From positions 49,454,942 to 49,518,941 of the forward strand of contig NC_065542.1 in assembly GCF_932294415.1 (NCBI RefSeq): 64,000 nt of DNA, written 5' to 3'. The notes below the pieces were generated by a model, which was not told the DNA's origin, made no database searches, and was given only the letters and a program-made list of their open reading frames with translations. Below, piece by piece: positions 47,773 to 60,500 of this stretch; within the stretch, counting starts at the first letter, position 1, and each line of letters opens with the position of its first letter. Both the position numbers and the translations under genes were made by a program. Source of the stretch: Quercus robur (lineage: Eukaryota > Streptophyta > Magnoliopsida > Fagales > Fagaceae).

Positions 47773-48130
47773 ACAAGATAACATTAAAGAATTTTACTTT
47801 CCTTGATACCATCACTTTCCTTGAAGAAGTGTCACACAGTGATTGGGCTTGAAACAGCATGTTACTTATTAAACCTGCAAAATACTTTTCCACAAAGGAC
47901 CACAACCGTATTCTAGCCAAATACTAATATTGGCACTTTTCAGTTCATAAATCTCTTTATCAATGGTCTCTCACCTTGCCTTGTAAGCAAAGCCCATCTC
48001 AACAAGTTGCACATTTACACTGCACAATATGCACGCTTATCGATAAATACCGCTCAAACATCCTCCAACAGATCCCACATCCATTCAGTTTTTTAGAATC
48101 TAAGACACAGTCACATACAAACACAGTCCC

Positions 48131-51100
48131 ATGGCAAAAGCTACAAGTCTTATGTTTCAGCTTCAATACTATAACACTCTAGGACTTGCATTACTATCAT
48201 TATTCTACATCATCTTGACTCTTCAACTCACAGAATCAGCACCGGATTCTGCTCTCATAACACAACTTCCTGGCTTCACTGCCTCTTTTCCTTCTAAACA
48301 CTTTTCTGGGTATCTTTAAAAACTTTATCTTATATGCTTCTTTTTCGTTTCCCATATTCTGGGAATTCATTATATGTTCCTTATTTTCAGTCTGTGGTTT
48401 GGTTTTTGATATTGAAGCTTTGGGTTTTTGGTGGGTTTGTTTTGTTTGTTGAATTTTGAAGGTATGTGACAATTGATGAAAGTCATGGCAAGAATCTCTT
48501 TTACTATTTTGTGGTATCTGAAAGGAACCCATCAAAGGATCCGCTCGTTCTTTGGCTTAATGGTGGACCTGGTTGCTCCAGTTTTGACGGTTTCGTATAT
48601 GAGCATGGTATCATTTCAATATTCATCATAAATTTCAGTTTCTATTTTTGTGTTATTCTATGAAGAATTATACATCAAATGTCCGTTTTAAAGGTATTCA
48701 AAATGGATATGTATTTCTAATAGAACAGGACCCCCTCCGTTTCATTTGAAATGAAGAGCGTTTGTATCACGGTTAAATCTTATTTCCATGATCTGACCAT
48801 GTACCAAGTGTCATGTTTTTTACATAAAGTGGCTTTAGATTTGCAATATTTAATCTAAACCATGAAACGAAGAAAAACCTAGTATGTTCCAAATAGTTTT
48901 TATATGGAAAACCATTATTTCTGTGGTAATTTAAGAGGATTAGATTAGATTCTATATGATTTTTAAAGATCAGAAGGGATAAATTTATGTGCATGTTATT
49001 GGAACCATTTATGTAAAAGGGAAGGTAGTTGCCAATGAGCTCTGACTCAAATGACACTTTCTTTTCCCATAAGAATTGGTGGAAGCTAAGGTCATACTAG
49101 GCGTGTGTGTGTAACTTACCAATCAAGAAAAAAAAAGTAAGGGGCAATTTGTTCATGGCATCCCACAAAAGGGTCATTCAGAAAAGGTGGAACAAACAAA
49201 ATTGATTGGCAGCGGGATATATATGCTGGAACTGATCAATCCAACAGTTCTTGCGGAGGACATGCTGAACTGGTTTGATAATGTTTTGGGTATTTTCAAT
49301 GATAAGACCTGGAAAAAGTGGCGTTTCATCTTAAATTAGTTATTCTTTAAGAATCATGTGAAACCCCATGACATTGAGATTGTTCATATGACATTTGAAA
49401 GGCGAGTTTGCTTATTACTACATGTTTGATTATAGTTTGTTGAATCACCCAAGATTAACTAAAATCCTACGTTTTTGGATGATCCTGTTTTGGTTCATTA
49501 CTCTTATGGTTATTATTGAATTATACCAATTACTCCCTTAGAACATAGTAGAATCACAAATTCCATGACACTATCAAATTTACTCATATCTGGGCTCCCT
49601 ACTATATCTGCTCTTGGGTAGCCATGAATCTGAAACAGAGAGTTCCCTTCTAAAGTTATTTTTATACGCCTTTTGAGTTCTATGTACTGCTTAATTCTTA
49701 TAAAAATAATTATTTCCTTGAATTTCATTGATTGTAAAGTATCATCTCCACCAAAATTTGCAGGCCCATTCAATTTTGAAGCAGCAAAGACGAAGGGAGG
49801 CCTTCCCCAATTACAACTCAATCCCTATAGCTGGTCAAAGGTAGGATTTCTTGAACCAATCCTAAGCTAAAAAGAATAGCATTTTTTACCATAATGTTAT
49901 GAAATGAATGTGTAATAATTTTGATTAATTGCATTTCCATTTCCCATCTTGATTTTTAATCAAATCATTTATAGTTCTGAGTTTACATTTTAGGTTTCCA
50001 ACATTATATATCTGGATTCTCCTGCTGGTGTCGGATTTTCATACTCAAAAAATACAACAGATTATAGAACTGGTGACCTAAAGACTGCCTCTGATACACA
50101 TACATTTCTCCTTAAGGTAATAAGGGAAATAATTTGAAAGCCTGACATACTAATTAAGTGTATAGTTGTTTCTAAAATTTTCAGAATACTAATGTTTCTA
50201 CATGTTACTTGTGCAAAAAGTGGTTTGAGTTGTACCCAGAGTTCCTCTCCAACCCATTTTTTATTAGTGGAGAATCATATGCTGGAATATATGTGCCAAC
50301 TCTAGCTTATGAAGTAGTAAAAGGTATTTTTGTTTCTGATATTTGAACTTGCATGTGTGAAATTTAAACTAAGGTGCCTTTTTTAAAAATCTTCACAGGA
50401 ATTGATGCTGCTGTAACTCCCGTTCTGAACTTCAAGGTGTGTATCTTTAACTAGTCTTTTTGTTAATTTTCAAATTTATGGAAAGCTGTCTGATCTGTAG
50501 CCATAGCATGCAGGGTTATATGGTGGGAAATGGAGTTACAGATGAAGTGATTGATGGAAATGCTCTTGTCCCATTTGCACATGGGATGGGTCTGATCTCT
50601 GATGACCTATTTGAGGTTGGTGGAGCCTCTTAAATTTGATACAGATTGTGATCCAATTTCATCTAACTTACCTTGAAATAAACTAGGATCAAAATAAATT
50701 GCATTGACTAGGGTTTTAAATTCTGATGAAATATTGGCATATTTCTCTCCTTTTTTTTTTTTTTTCAAGCTACATTTGAATTTTTTTGATGTCGGGATTT
50801 TAACCTATTTTGTCCTCAACATTATTGCTGTCTGCATAACTAATTTTCATTTTTTTTAACTCTTAAAACAAGTTGAACTTCATATATGCATGACGGTAAT
50901 TTCATGTGGGACCTTCTTTATTTGTCATGAATCTCCATTGTTCAGTGTGTCATATTCTGTATTAATCTAATTGATAGAACTTATTATTTAATTGGGTGGA
51001 AGTTACTTCCAGCTCCTTCAATCAGCTTCGAAGGGAAGCAATTAAATTCAATTTAGTTGGACCATTAAAATCAGTGTTGGCTTATGTACGTTTCTGGGAT

Positions 51101-54100
51101 ACAAATTTAATAACAAAAGAAAAATATCTAAATTTATTTTTTTATTTTTGAATTTGCAAATTTGCTATCAGAAGGTACACTTAATTTGGATCGTAAGGCT
51201 AAGTTTATAGACCTGCTATAGGTCCCCTTTACTGATCAACAATGCTATATATTGCAGGAGGCAAACAAAGAGTGCAAAGGAAACTACAATGAGCCAGTTA
51301 ATGAAACTTGTCGGAGCATACTTAACAAAGTTGACGAGGTGATATAACATTTTTCTTCTCTGACAGTTTATGGAAGAACTCGAAATTTGAATTACATGAA
51401 AGGGCCCATTCATTTACTCCAACATTCTTATCAATCCCAGGACATAGGAGGTTTAAACATATACGACATTCTAGAACCATGTTTTCATAGCACAGATGCA
51501 AGGGACATTACAACTGCTAACATTAGGTTACCATCTAGCTTCCGCCAACTAGGTGAGACTGAGAGGCCTCTAGCTGTGCGGAAAAGGATGTTTGGTCGTG
51601 CCTGGCCCTTCAGAGCTCCTGTGAGAGATGGAATTGTTCCAACTTGGCCACAGATCCTCAATGGCAACAATGTTCCATGCACGGTAAGTTGTGAAAATTG
51701 CTATATCTCTGATTTTTTTTTCTCCAGCTCAACTAGCACCTCCTTCCCTTATAAGTCTTAGGTGGAAGTTTAGGTTGTGGGTTTAAGACCCATCGGGTGC
51801 GTGTGTAACTTACCAGTCAATATATATATATATATATATATGATTATTAGATGCTTCAATTAAGTGTGGCAAAGGAAGGTGAGCTTGGTTATGGAAAAAC
51901 TTGTTTTGTTGAGGACCAACTTAGCAATCAAATGGTGTTTGAGAATGGGTTCTGGTACCAATTTGACGCAGGATCTTTAAGAAATCAAGCACTATTTTAG
52001 GTTTCAACTTCTTGAAGGATTCTAGGATGGGGTTAATGCTTAAGGACTTTGGGATTGTTAGATTATAAAATAAATTAAAAAGAATCTCAATGAATTCTGA
52101 AGGAATTTGATAGCTGTTTGTTGGTAGAACAGTGAATTGAAGGAGAAAAAGAAAGGATAAATTCTATGCAATCACACCCTCTAAGTATTAAGAAGGCTTC
52201 TGGATTTTTGTATAGGCTATTGCCAGTCCTTTTTCTTGAAACACTAAAGATTCCTAATTAACCAAAAAAAGTATTAATTGAAAGAGCTTCTAAACCAAGT
52301 AGGAAACTACTGAAAAAAAAAACTTATGGGTCTCTAGTACAGTTAATCCTGGCATACATAGCTATTACTTGATTACTCACACTATAATTGAACATAATTA
52401 AAATTGAAATGGCAACAACCTAACCTAGACTAACAACAAAATACGCCTCTATTCCTTAGACTAGCCAAGTGATTTCCCAAGAGAACTCTCTATTCCTTGA
52501 AACATTCCAAATTAACGCTTGAGCATTAGAACCAACTTCTCCTCCCTTATATCTCTTCAAAGTGGGCTGCCAGTGATGCTCCCTAGGACCCCATCATAGG
52601 TTGGACTATTGTGAAAAGGTAACAGTATGCATTAAGCTAATAGTGTGAATGAGCTTCAGCCCAATTGACACTTCCTCTCCTTATAAGTTCTAGGGGGAGG
52701 GGGAGGTCATGGATTCAAGACCCATTGAGTACATGTGTAACTTACCAATCAATAAACTTTAAGCTAATAGTGTAAGATTAAAGTTGTATTGACAGATAAT
52801 TTTTGTGGCTAAGATGAAAATGTTGAAATAGATGTTTGGAAAGACATTGAGAAGGTTAACATGAAGCGAACTGGTCTTCATTAATTTATAAATTAATTAA
52901 CAAAAACTCTTTCTGGTCTTTTTTTGGTTTCTCATTATCAATTTGTTCTCCCAATTGATGACATGGTTGTTTTTTTTTTTTTACTGACTTTTTGTTGATA
53001 CAGTGATTGCTGGCTTAACTTTTTTCTGGACTCCTATAAACTTACTGGGGTTATCTACAAATAAGTTTCTCTCATTTGAAAATTTGTCTGCAGGATGATG
53101 AGGTTGCAACTTCATGGCTGAATGATGTATCAGTTAGAAAAGCTATTCACACTGAAGAGGTATGGTGCTTCAAATATTATTATTTCATTCCAGTCTTTGA
53201 ACTCTGTAGTATTAATGATCTGTGTTGTTTTAGGGAAACGTACTGGGTAGTTGGGAGTTATGTTCAGACAAAATTGAATATTATCATGATGCTGGGAGCA
53301 TGATCAAGTACCACAGGAACCTTACTTCCAGGGGGTATCGGGCACTTATATACAGGTGATTTCCAGCTTTTATATTTCTTGATGACTTAAATTCCTGCAA
53401 AGAAACTTTCTGTAGCTTTCCGTCATTTGCATTCAGCGTTTCCATTGATTGCAAAGAAAATGGAAGAACATAAATATGGTTTGGATCTATGCTTGTTTCA
53501 GTCTAACAATTATTTTAAGATTCTAAAATCTCTTTCTTTTCTTTGGTCTTGCGGTAACTAAACTAATAGAAACAATATCATTACCTTTCTCAGATGAAAG
53601 GGGAAAAAATGCAATAGTTTATGGTGGAAATGTGACTGCTTGAAATATTAATTCACTTAATGCTTATGATATCATGCCCTGTTTCTTTCGATTTGATTTA
53701 CCAGCCTAAACTCTAAAGTTTTTATAAAGAATGTTGCAGTTACTTTTTCATTGACATAAGATTTCAAAACTCTTTTCAAGTGGAAACTTTTCAAGCTCAT
53801 CTGACTCTTAAGAAACCATAGGGAAAGAGTGAATCTTGGAATTATAATTCTACTCTACATTAGCACAGAGTATACAATAATTTTCCTAGTAAATAATTAA
53901 AGAAATTCGGGCTGGACCATGTCTATTTTGAGTGTTGGGCTGGACCAAAATATATAGTAAAGGCTTTATCGTAATTCATTTATCTGTATGCTATGTTTTT
54001 TGTTATGCTCCTAGAATCATTTTTGACATACAGCTATCAGCCTATCACATACAAATAAATGATTGCACATATACATATGCATCATGATCAGAATGGTGTT

Positions 54101-54182
54101 GTGTTCAGAAAAGGCTTGAAGCCAATATTTTAACTTAATTAGTGGATTGATATCAGTTTGATGGTACCATGACGTTCCTTTT

Positions 54183-54225
<43 letters not shown>

Positions 54226-55518
54226 GTTGGACTACAAACATCTCATGTTTAATCCAATAGATATATGCTTGCCATATGTTTCTTGATAGAATACAAGGAA
54301 GCTCTCGCAAATTGTTTTGATTATTTTAGAGGTGGTATCTTTTGACTGCACTAGTGGACTGCATAAATCAAAGAGTCTAATTTAGAGAGGTTAATGGTGG
54401 ATCCATGAGACATTTACTTTAATATGGAATGCATTTTCTGTCCTTTGAACATACTCAGAGATTGCTTGTGTTTATTTGTCCATCTGTTTCCTAGTTGGGA
54501 TTGGCATTGGGATACCCTATGCAAGGTAGCTTTCCACAATATAGTAAATCCCCCATTACCATCCCTCAGGTATCTAGTAGACTAGTATATCAATCTAGAG
54601 GTTTTACAAGTAGACAGGATTGCTTTTAGACTGTCAAGTGATTAGAAGCACTTCTCACTGTTATTTTTCATGATGGATAATTTGCATGCTTTTGAATTAT
54701 CTTTTTTAAATGGCGTTTTCTTCTCTCATAAGCATGGGATGGAGTGTGAGGGTCTGGGTGGAAAACCAATTGGGCGTATGTGTAACTTACTGATAATATT
54801 TGTGTGAGTGTGTGCTTGCTTTCTGATAACTAATGCATTCTTATTAACTTTTCGGCAGTGGTGACCATGATATGTGTGTTCCATTCACTGGAAGTGAAGC
54901 ATGGACAAGATCAATGGGATATAAAATTGTGGATGAATGGAGGGCTTGGACTTCCAACGGACAAGTTGCTGGGTACTTTCATTACCTTTTTCTGTTTTCT
55001 TTTTTCTTTTCCCGATCAAGATTTTTAGAATTTAACACAAAGAGTTTGTTTGATATTTATAAGAATGTCTTTTACTACATTTGCTATGAATGGATGATTT
55101 TCTTTCTGCTTCTACACATTTAGGCAATGGTTTTCAATGAATTATTAATTACTAATTACTAATTACATTGCTGAAAAGACCCGCTTGACTCTATTTCTTT
55201 TTTCTTTCTTTCTTTTTGTTTTTGGGCTGTTGGTGCAGGTTTACACAAGGGTATGAGAAGAACCTCACCTTTCTAACCATAAAGGTCTGTGTGCAAGATC
55301 TTCTGGTTCTATTATGATTTTTTTTTTTCTGGTTATGCACTATGAGTTACATTTGAATTGCTTTTAAATTGGAAGTATTCAATTATCTGTGGCTTTGTTG
55401 AATATCATATTTTGTATTGATTGTGTTCATGCAGGGAGCTGGACATACAGTCCCAGAATATAAACCAAGAGAGGCATTAGATTTGTATAGCCGGTTTTTA
55501 TCTGGAAAACCAATATGA
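48131..55518 (+). CDS. SCPL20: Serine carboxypeptidase-like protein, SCPL20 type
   Basis: Fourteen exons: 48131-48309, 48462-48607, 49764-49840, 49994-50116, 50221-50323, 50399-50436, 50514-50615, 51258-51338, 51441-51683, 53094-53159, 53234-53355, 54859-54972, 55239-55284, 55435-55518; all in phase, 507 aa. This is a peptidase family S10 enzyme that removes C-terminal residues, usually in the vacuole or secreted. Residues 17-34 are a hydrophobic signal peptide core. The oxyanion/substrate motif [15 protein letters not shown], nucleophile motif ISGESYAG (Ser about 194), Asp motif [10 protein letters not shown] (Asp about 429) and His motif GAGHTVPEY (His about 484) are all intact. Several N-glycosylation sequons are visible (NTT, NET, NLT). 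Introns hold at least four same-strand SINE copies. An alternative in-frame acceptor exists before exon 5. Some SCPLs act as acyltransferases, but the SCPL20 group is regarded as ordinary peptidase-like. Confidence 0.95.
49033..49137 (+). mobile_element. SINE copy in SCPL20 intron 2
   Basis: GAGCTCTGACTCAAATGACAC is A-box-like. It is followed by CCATAAGAATTGGTGG and GTGTGTGTGTAACTTACCAATCAAG with an A run, the same 3' half as the copies at 51722 and 52647. The B box is decayed. Confidence 0.6.
51722..51842 (+). mobile_element. SINE copy in SCPL20 intron 9, ends in (TA)n
   Basis: AGCTCAACTAGCACCTCCTTCCCTTATAAG, then GTGGGTTTAAGACCCATCGGG (B box) and GTGTGTAACTTACCAGTCAA, ending in a (TA)n run (51820-51842). 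It shows the same order of blocks as the 52647 copy. Confidence 0.7.
52647..52758 (+). mobile_element. Full-length tRNA-derived SINE with 15-bp target duplication
   Basis: It is flanked by TTAAGCTAATAGTGT at 52632-52646 and 52759-52773 (perfect). The body has an A-box-like GAGCTTCAGCCCAATTGACAC, a B-box-like GGATTCAAGACCC, and the shared 3' block GTGTAACTTACCAATCAATAAA. At 112 bp it is a small SINE, and it is the best copy in the window. It lies in SCPL20 intron 9. Confidence 0.85.
54193..54223 (+). repeat. 31-nt G homopolymer following a T run
   Basis: A T run is followed by 31 consecutive G, in SCPL20 intron 11. This is either a real G tract or an assembly or sequencing artefact. Confidence 0.8.
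54715..54800 (+). mobile_element. Decayed SINE copy in SCPL20 intron 11
   Basis: GGCGTTTTCTTCTCTCATAAGC, then GTGAGGGTCTGGGTGGAAAACCAATTGGG and CGTATGTGTAACTTACTGATAA match the block order of the other copies, with a poorly preserved B box. Confidence 0.55.
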
Positions 55519-57480
55519 AGGAAATATCAAATATGTTAGTTATAATTGTAATTGAGTGCATGCAACATGAGAGACAGAGAGAGGTGTCTTTCTGATTCCT
55601 CTTCCCCTCTTGAGTGTATATGGCAGACTATGGAAGAAACTTGATTATTAATATATAAAGGAGGAGATGATATATTTATAGTGCAAAAAGTTCATAAATT
55701 TGGAAAAATACCTTGTATTCACCTTTCATTTTAGATATCTAACACTTGCTCCTTGCATTCTTAACATGGCGTTTTATGCGGCCATTTATACACGTCACAC
55801 ATCAACTTGACAATAAAAGGGGATGCTGGAATAGCAATAGAGGTATCAAAATCCTCTATTCCAATGGGTGAGGCATCCATACAGTGTATAGGAGTAATGG
55901 ATGGGACACCGGGTTGACACATGGTCATTTTAGGACATGTGTCTAGCCTGCGTTGCTTCAATGTTTTGTGCACCAGAGGAAAGCCAAACCCTATTCCAAC
56001 ATTTGTACACACATGCTCCAATCAATAAGTCTATTGACAACAATTTTCACAACTTTTTTTCACAATTGTTGAGGTGGTAAGTTGTAATTAGTATAAAATA
56101 AAAATAATGTTAGTGGTAATTCATTGTAAAAGTGATGTAGCACCAATCATAATTTATCATCTTAACAGATTGTGAAATTTTTGTATCTTAATATTGTCGT
56201 GTTCCAATCCCTTCTAAAGTAACAATAGTCTTGCAAAAACCCTAGAGATCTTATGGCAATTGTTATATGGGGACCAATATGATTCTTTTTTGACAATTCA
56301 CTTGAGTTGCAAATATCTCCTAATGTCTAAGCAATTGCTTCTTCATCAAATTGTAATACAAACTCAAATCAGATAGGACTAGTTCATACAATTGTGATTG
56401 ATCCATCATTCCAAAGAAACAAGATTAACCTGCATGGCTGCCTCAAATCAATAATACTAATTAATTTAACATGATATATGTGATACAGTTTCTATATGTT
56501 CACTTTCCAAAGCATTTGGACACAGTAGAAACACACATTTATATTGTATTGTGTTCTTATTAAAATGTCAAGATTGTTATAATTTCCCAATCACATTTAG
56601 ATTTTTGTTAATTAATTATGGTCTACCACAAACAGAAAGGCACGTTCTCATGCATAGCAAGGGTTTATGAATATAGTATATATGTATTTATAAGTTATAA
56701 CTACTAAGTACGCATGAGGGTCGGTTATCATCTCTTATTTGCCTCTTTGTATTTAACTTTAGGAGTATGGTGAGGAATCATTTTCCACCCACATAAATAG
56801 TGGATCTTTAACATAAATGTAAATAGTGAGACCATGATCATACGAGAGAAAGAAGTATTGCTTTGCTATGCTGCCAAAATAATGAATAATTTCTCAACTC
56901 ATCCCAAGTGTGTGTTTAGTGAGTCCATATTTAATTTTTTTTAACCTTATAATAAAATGTAAATATAATAGATTGTGTTCTCTTCCTTTTAGGCAAAATT
57001 TTGCAAAATAATATATTTTTAATATTAATTATTTAAAATGAGAGGTTGATGGCACAAGTACCTTCTATCAAAAACGACAGGTCACATGTTTGAGTTCAAG
57101 AACTCATCTTTTCAATAAATTAGAGATAAGACTGTCTATCATGATTCATGACTAATGATCCGAGAATCCATATCTTTCATATATTGAAAGAAGATAGTCT
57201 ATCATGACTAATGAAATTGTGCTAAGTGGAATTTAGAATATTTAAATAAATATAAGTAATTTTAATATCAAATAAAAAATCACAATTTTTATCCAAACTA
57301 TCTTACATAAACAAATTATGATTAATTACCTATTATTTTCATATAGACCACCACTTTTTTTACATCACTCCCAGTTTGTCACATAAACAGCTAAAGTTAT
57401 GGTACGTTATGTTGTTTTGATGAAATATAATTGTGTTGATTAAAAAAAAAAAAAAAACACTAAGCTTAAAAGGCAAATAG
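55519..57480. other. Intergenic between SCPL20 and the PARN-like gene
   Basis: The first 150 bp are probably the SCPL20 3' UTR. A less AT-rich patch at 55750-56030 has an open - strand frame of 86 codons with no recognisable domain, probably repeat-derived. A tRNA-like snippet with GTTTGAGTTCAAGAACTC lies near 57089-57106. Nothing else is supported. Confidence 0.5.
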
Positions 57481-57502
57481 TGTTGTGACATTCATTCAAG
57501 CC

Positions 57503-60500
57503 ATGGCGCCTCTGCCCCAACTGCTACAGAGGCGCTTCCTCTGCCAAAAAACCCACACCACCAACAAATGGAAGACCGTAAAACAAGTGACCAAGTCCAA
57601 CTTCGCCGACACTCTCTCTGATCTCAAAATCCACATCGCCGAGTCCGACTTCATAGCCGTGTCCCTGCAGAGAACTGGCGCCGTGTCCGCCCCTTGGCAC
57701 CGTGTCCTCCCCTTCGACACGCCCGACACCGCTTACTCCAAGTCCAGACACGCCGCCGACCGCTTCCAGCTCCTCCAGTTCGCCGTCTGCCCCTTCTCCA
57801 TTACCTCCGCCTCCAAACTCAGAGCTCACCCGTCAGTACTATTACCACTTCTCTCTCTCTCTCTCTCTCTCTCTTGTTTTGCTTTTGCTTTAGCTTTTGC
57901 TCAATGTTCAACACTACATGCCTTATGTTTGTTACAAGTTAAAATTTATTTAGATTACATACTAAATACTAAATTGTAGTTCGAGTTAATTCAAGTAAAG
58001 TCGCATGTGATCGTACTATGAAAGTAGACTATCAAAATGTTATTTTCTTTCATAGCACTTAAGACCCACAAAGTGAAAATCTTAAAAACTAAAGCTTTTA
58101 ACGAAATCAAACATGCCCATCAAGCCAAAATGCTCAAATTCATATCCAATTAAGCTATGTGAGTAAAATTAAACAAAAACTTATTAGTTTTCTTTTTAAA
58201 ATAAGAAGTGTGTTGTTCTTTTGTTTCTTGACTTGTGCCCCCATAGTACATCTCCAATGTACTCGGTTTGGCAATCTTTTTATTATGAATAATATTCTTA
58301 CGTTATTTATCAAAAAAAAATAAATAAATAAGAAGTGGGTTTGAATCTTGCCAACACTATAACTAATTGGTGTCTTGGTCCGATAATAAAAAGTAATCAT
58401 CATGGAGAGGAGGCTATATGTTCAAATTTTATTTTATTTATGGGAAAAAAAAAATGCTAAATAGTAAGTACTAAACTGCCTTTTTTAAAAATAAAAAAAA
58501 GTTTTATTAGGAATAAGGAATCACCAAGTACACAAGATTTATGCAATATGTACATTGCAACTTAGCGCTATAAGTACACCGATCAATAAACTCTAACAAG
58601 TTGGAGAAAGAAAGACAACAACCAATCAAACAGAATTCTCAGAAAATGCAATTTCAGATTTAGAGTTGTCCTCTTGTACCCTTCTGAACTGCCTTCTTAT
58701 ACGCATGACTTGAGTAATGACAGTATTTTTCTTGGTTTTGGTGCAGATATAACTTTCATTTGTTCCCTAGGGATGAACTGAAAATAGGGATGCCATCTTA
58801 TAGCTTTTCATGTCAAACGTCATATTTGACAACCATGGCTAAAGAAGGTTTTGATTTTAATGCCTGCATATATGATGGTAAGTATGCCTTATGATTAATC
58901 ATTCCATTTCCTCACATTGATTTTGCTTGTGTGTAAAATAGCCATCTCTTTTGTGAAATTTTTGGACTAAAAGTTGAAACCTAAGGATATGGGAGAGCTA
59001 CCAAAGGGTTAGTATTATTAGTTGGGATCACTCCTCATGAAGTTAAGGTCATTATTTCAATATTAGTATAATGGTTAAATGCATCATTTCTTTAATAGCT
59101 TAAACTTTTGGGATGAGTGGTAGTTTATCGTCGAATCAAAGCAAGTGGCCCCAAGTTTGAACCGTGTCTTCACTCTACCTGACATTTAAAAAGTTTAAAA
59201 TCTCACATATTGGGCTGCACTTATTATGGGGAATTCTAGATATACATGTTAAGGGGAGTGTTAGAATAATGGTTAAAGTATCAATATCATCATTTCTTAG
59301 TATTTTAATCTTTTGAAACAAGAGATAGTTTATCAATAATTTCTTCTAATAATTTTATCTTCAACTGTGGAATTGTATAGTAAACAATAGTGGAGCAAGT
59401 GGGAGATGCTGACTTTCATTTTGTGATGGTCTTTGTTTTGTTAGCATATGCTTAAAGCTTTCCAGTGAGATCTGTAGAATATATTGATTCCTGAAAATCT
59501 CTACCTACCACCTTATTACTCTTAAACCATTGAGGAACCATCACAATGGCCTGTCTCAAGATTCATCCTCTTCCTGTCTGGTTGTGGTCAGATAATGAAA
59601 TTCCACCAAAACGTTGTTTCCCATGGCTGCAATTTACAATTCCAACCAATTGTTGATTACTTCATTTTTTTTTTTCCATTTCACTAGGCCTTCTAATTGT
59701 AGGAACCAACTTTCTTGGGCCTCCCTTTACTGAGGATACTGTAATCCTAGACAAATTGTATGCTATTTATGTTTTAAATTACTGAGAGTTCTTTTTATTG
59801 TGACAGGCATATCATACTTATCTAGGGCACAAGAGTCCGCAGCTAGAGTTCGGATAGGGAATCCAACACCCATCCCTCATGTTGTGAAATCTTCTTCTAA
59901 ACCTAGTGTTGCTGATGCAGTATTCATTGAGAGGATTAAGTCTCGTGTTAAGTATTGGAGAAATGCATGCAAAGACAGCAAAGACACAAGCTCAAAGCCG
60001 GATGGTAAGGATAATGCTGCTACTATTATCATATCTGTATGTAGTAACTCTTGATCAAATTTGTTCTTTGGGGTGTTTAATTTGCAGAGGCTCTAGTGAG
60101 ATCCCTAAGAAAACTTGTCTTAGGGAGTGAAGAGCATGGATCAAGACCATGCATTAATATAGATGTTTGCAGCGAATGTCAAGTGCAGCTTGTGATAGAG
60201 GTAGATTGATCTAATAAAGTTTATATCCTTTTGTTGAGGTGATGCAGAGGTTCCTTTCCCTTGGTGTTGATATAATTAGAGTGGATTTTGATTTCCATTT
60301 TGTGCTGTGTATAAAATGTATTCAATTTCTCTGGGTTGGCCACAGATGTTGGAAGATTTCTCTGATGACCTTGTTCCTTTAATAATCCCTGGAAAGGGTG
60401 GAGCAACCCAAGAAGTTCGTGTCATTTTGACAAGTTCAAAAGAGGACAAGGTGTTATTTCAGGTAGCAAGTAACTATCAATTTTTTTCTTATTACATGCA

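Noticed and set aside
55761-56021. 86-codon - strand frame downstream of SCPL20
   Set aside because: No domain recognised, no neighbouring exons, and the composition suggests a repeat fragment.
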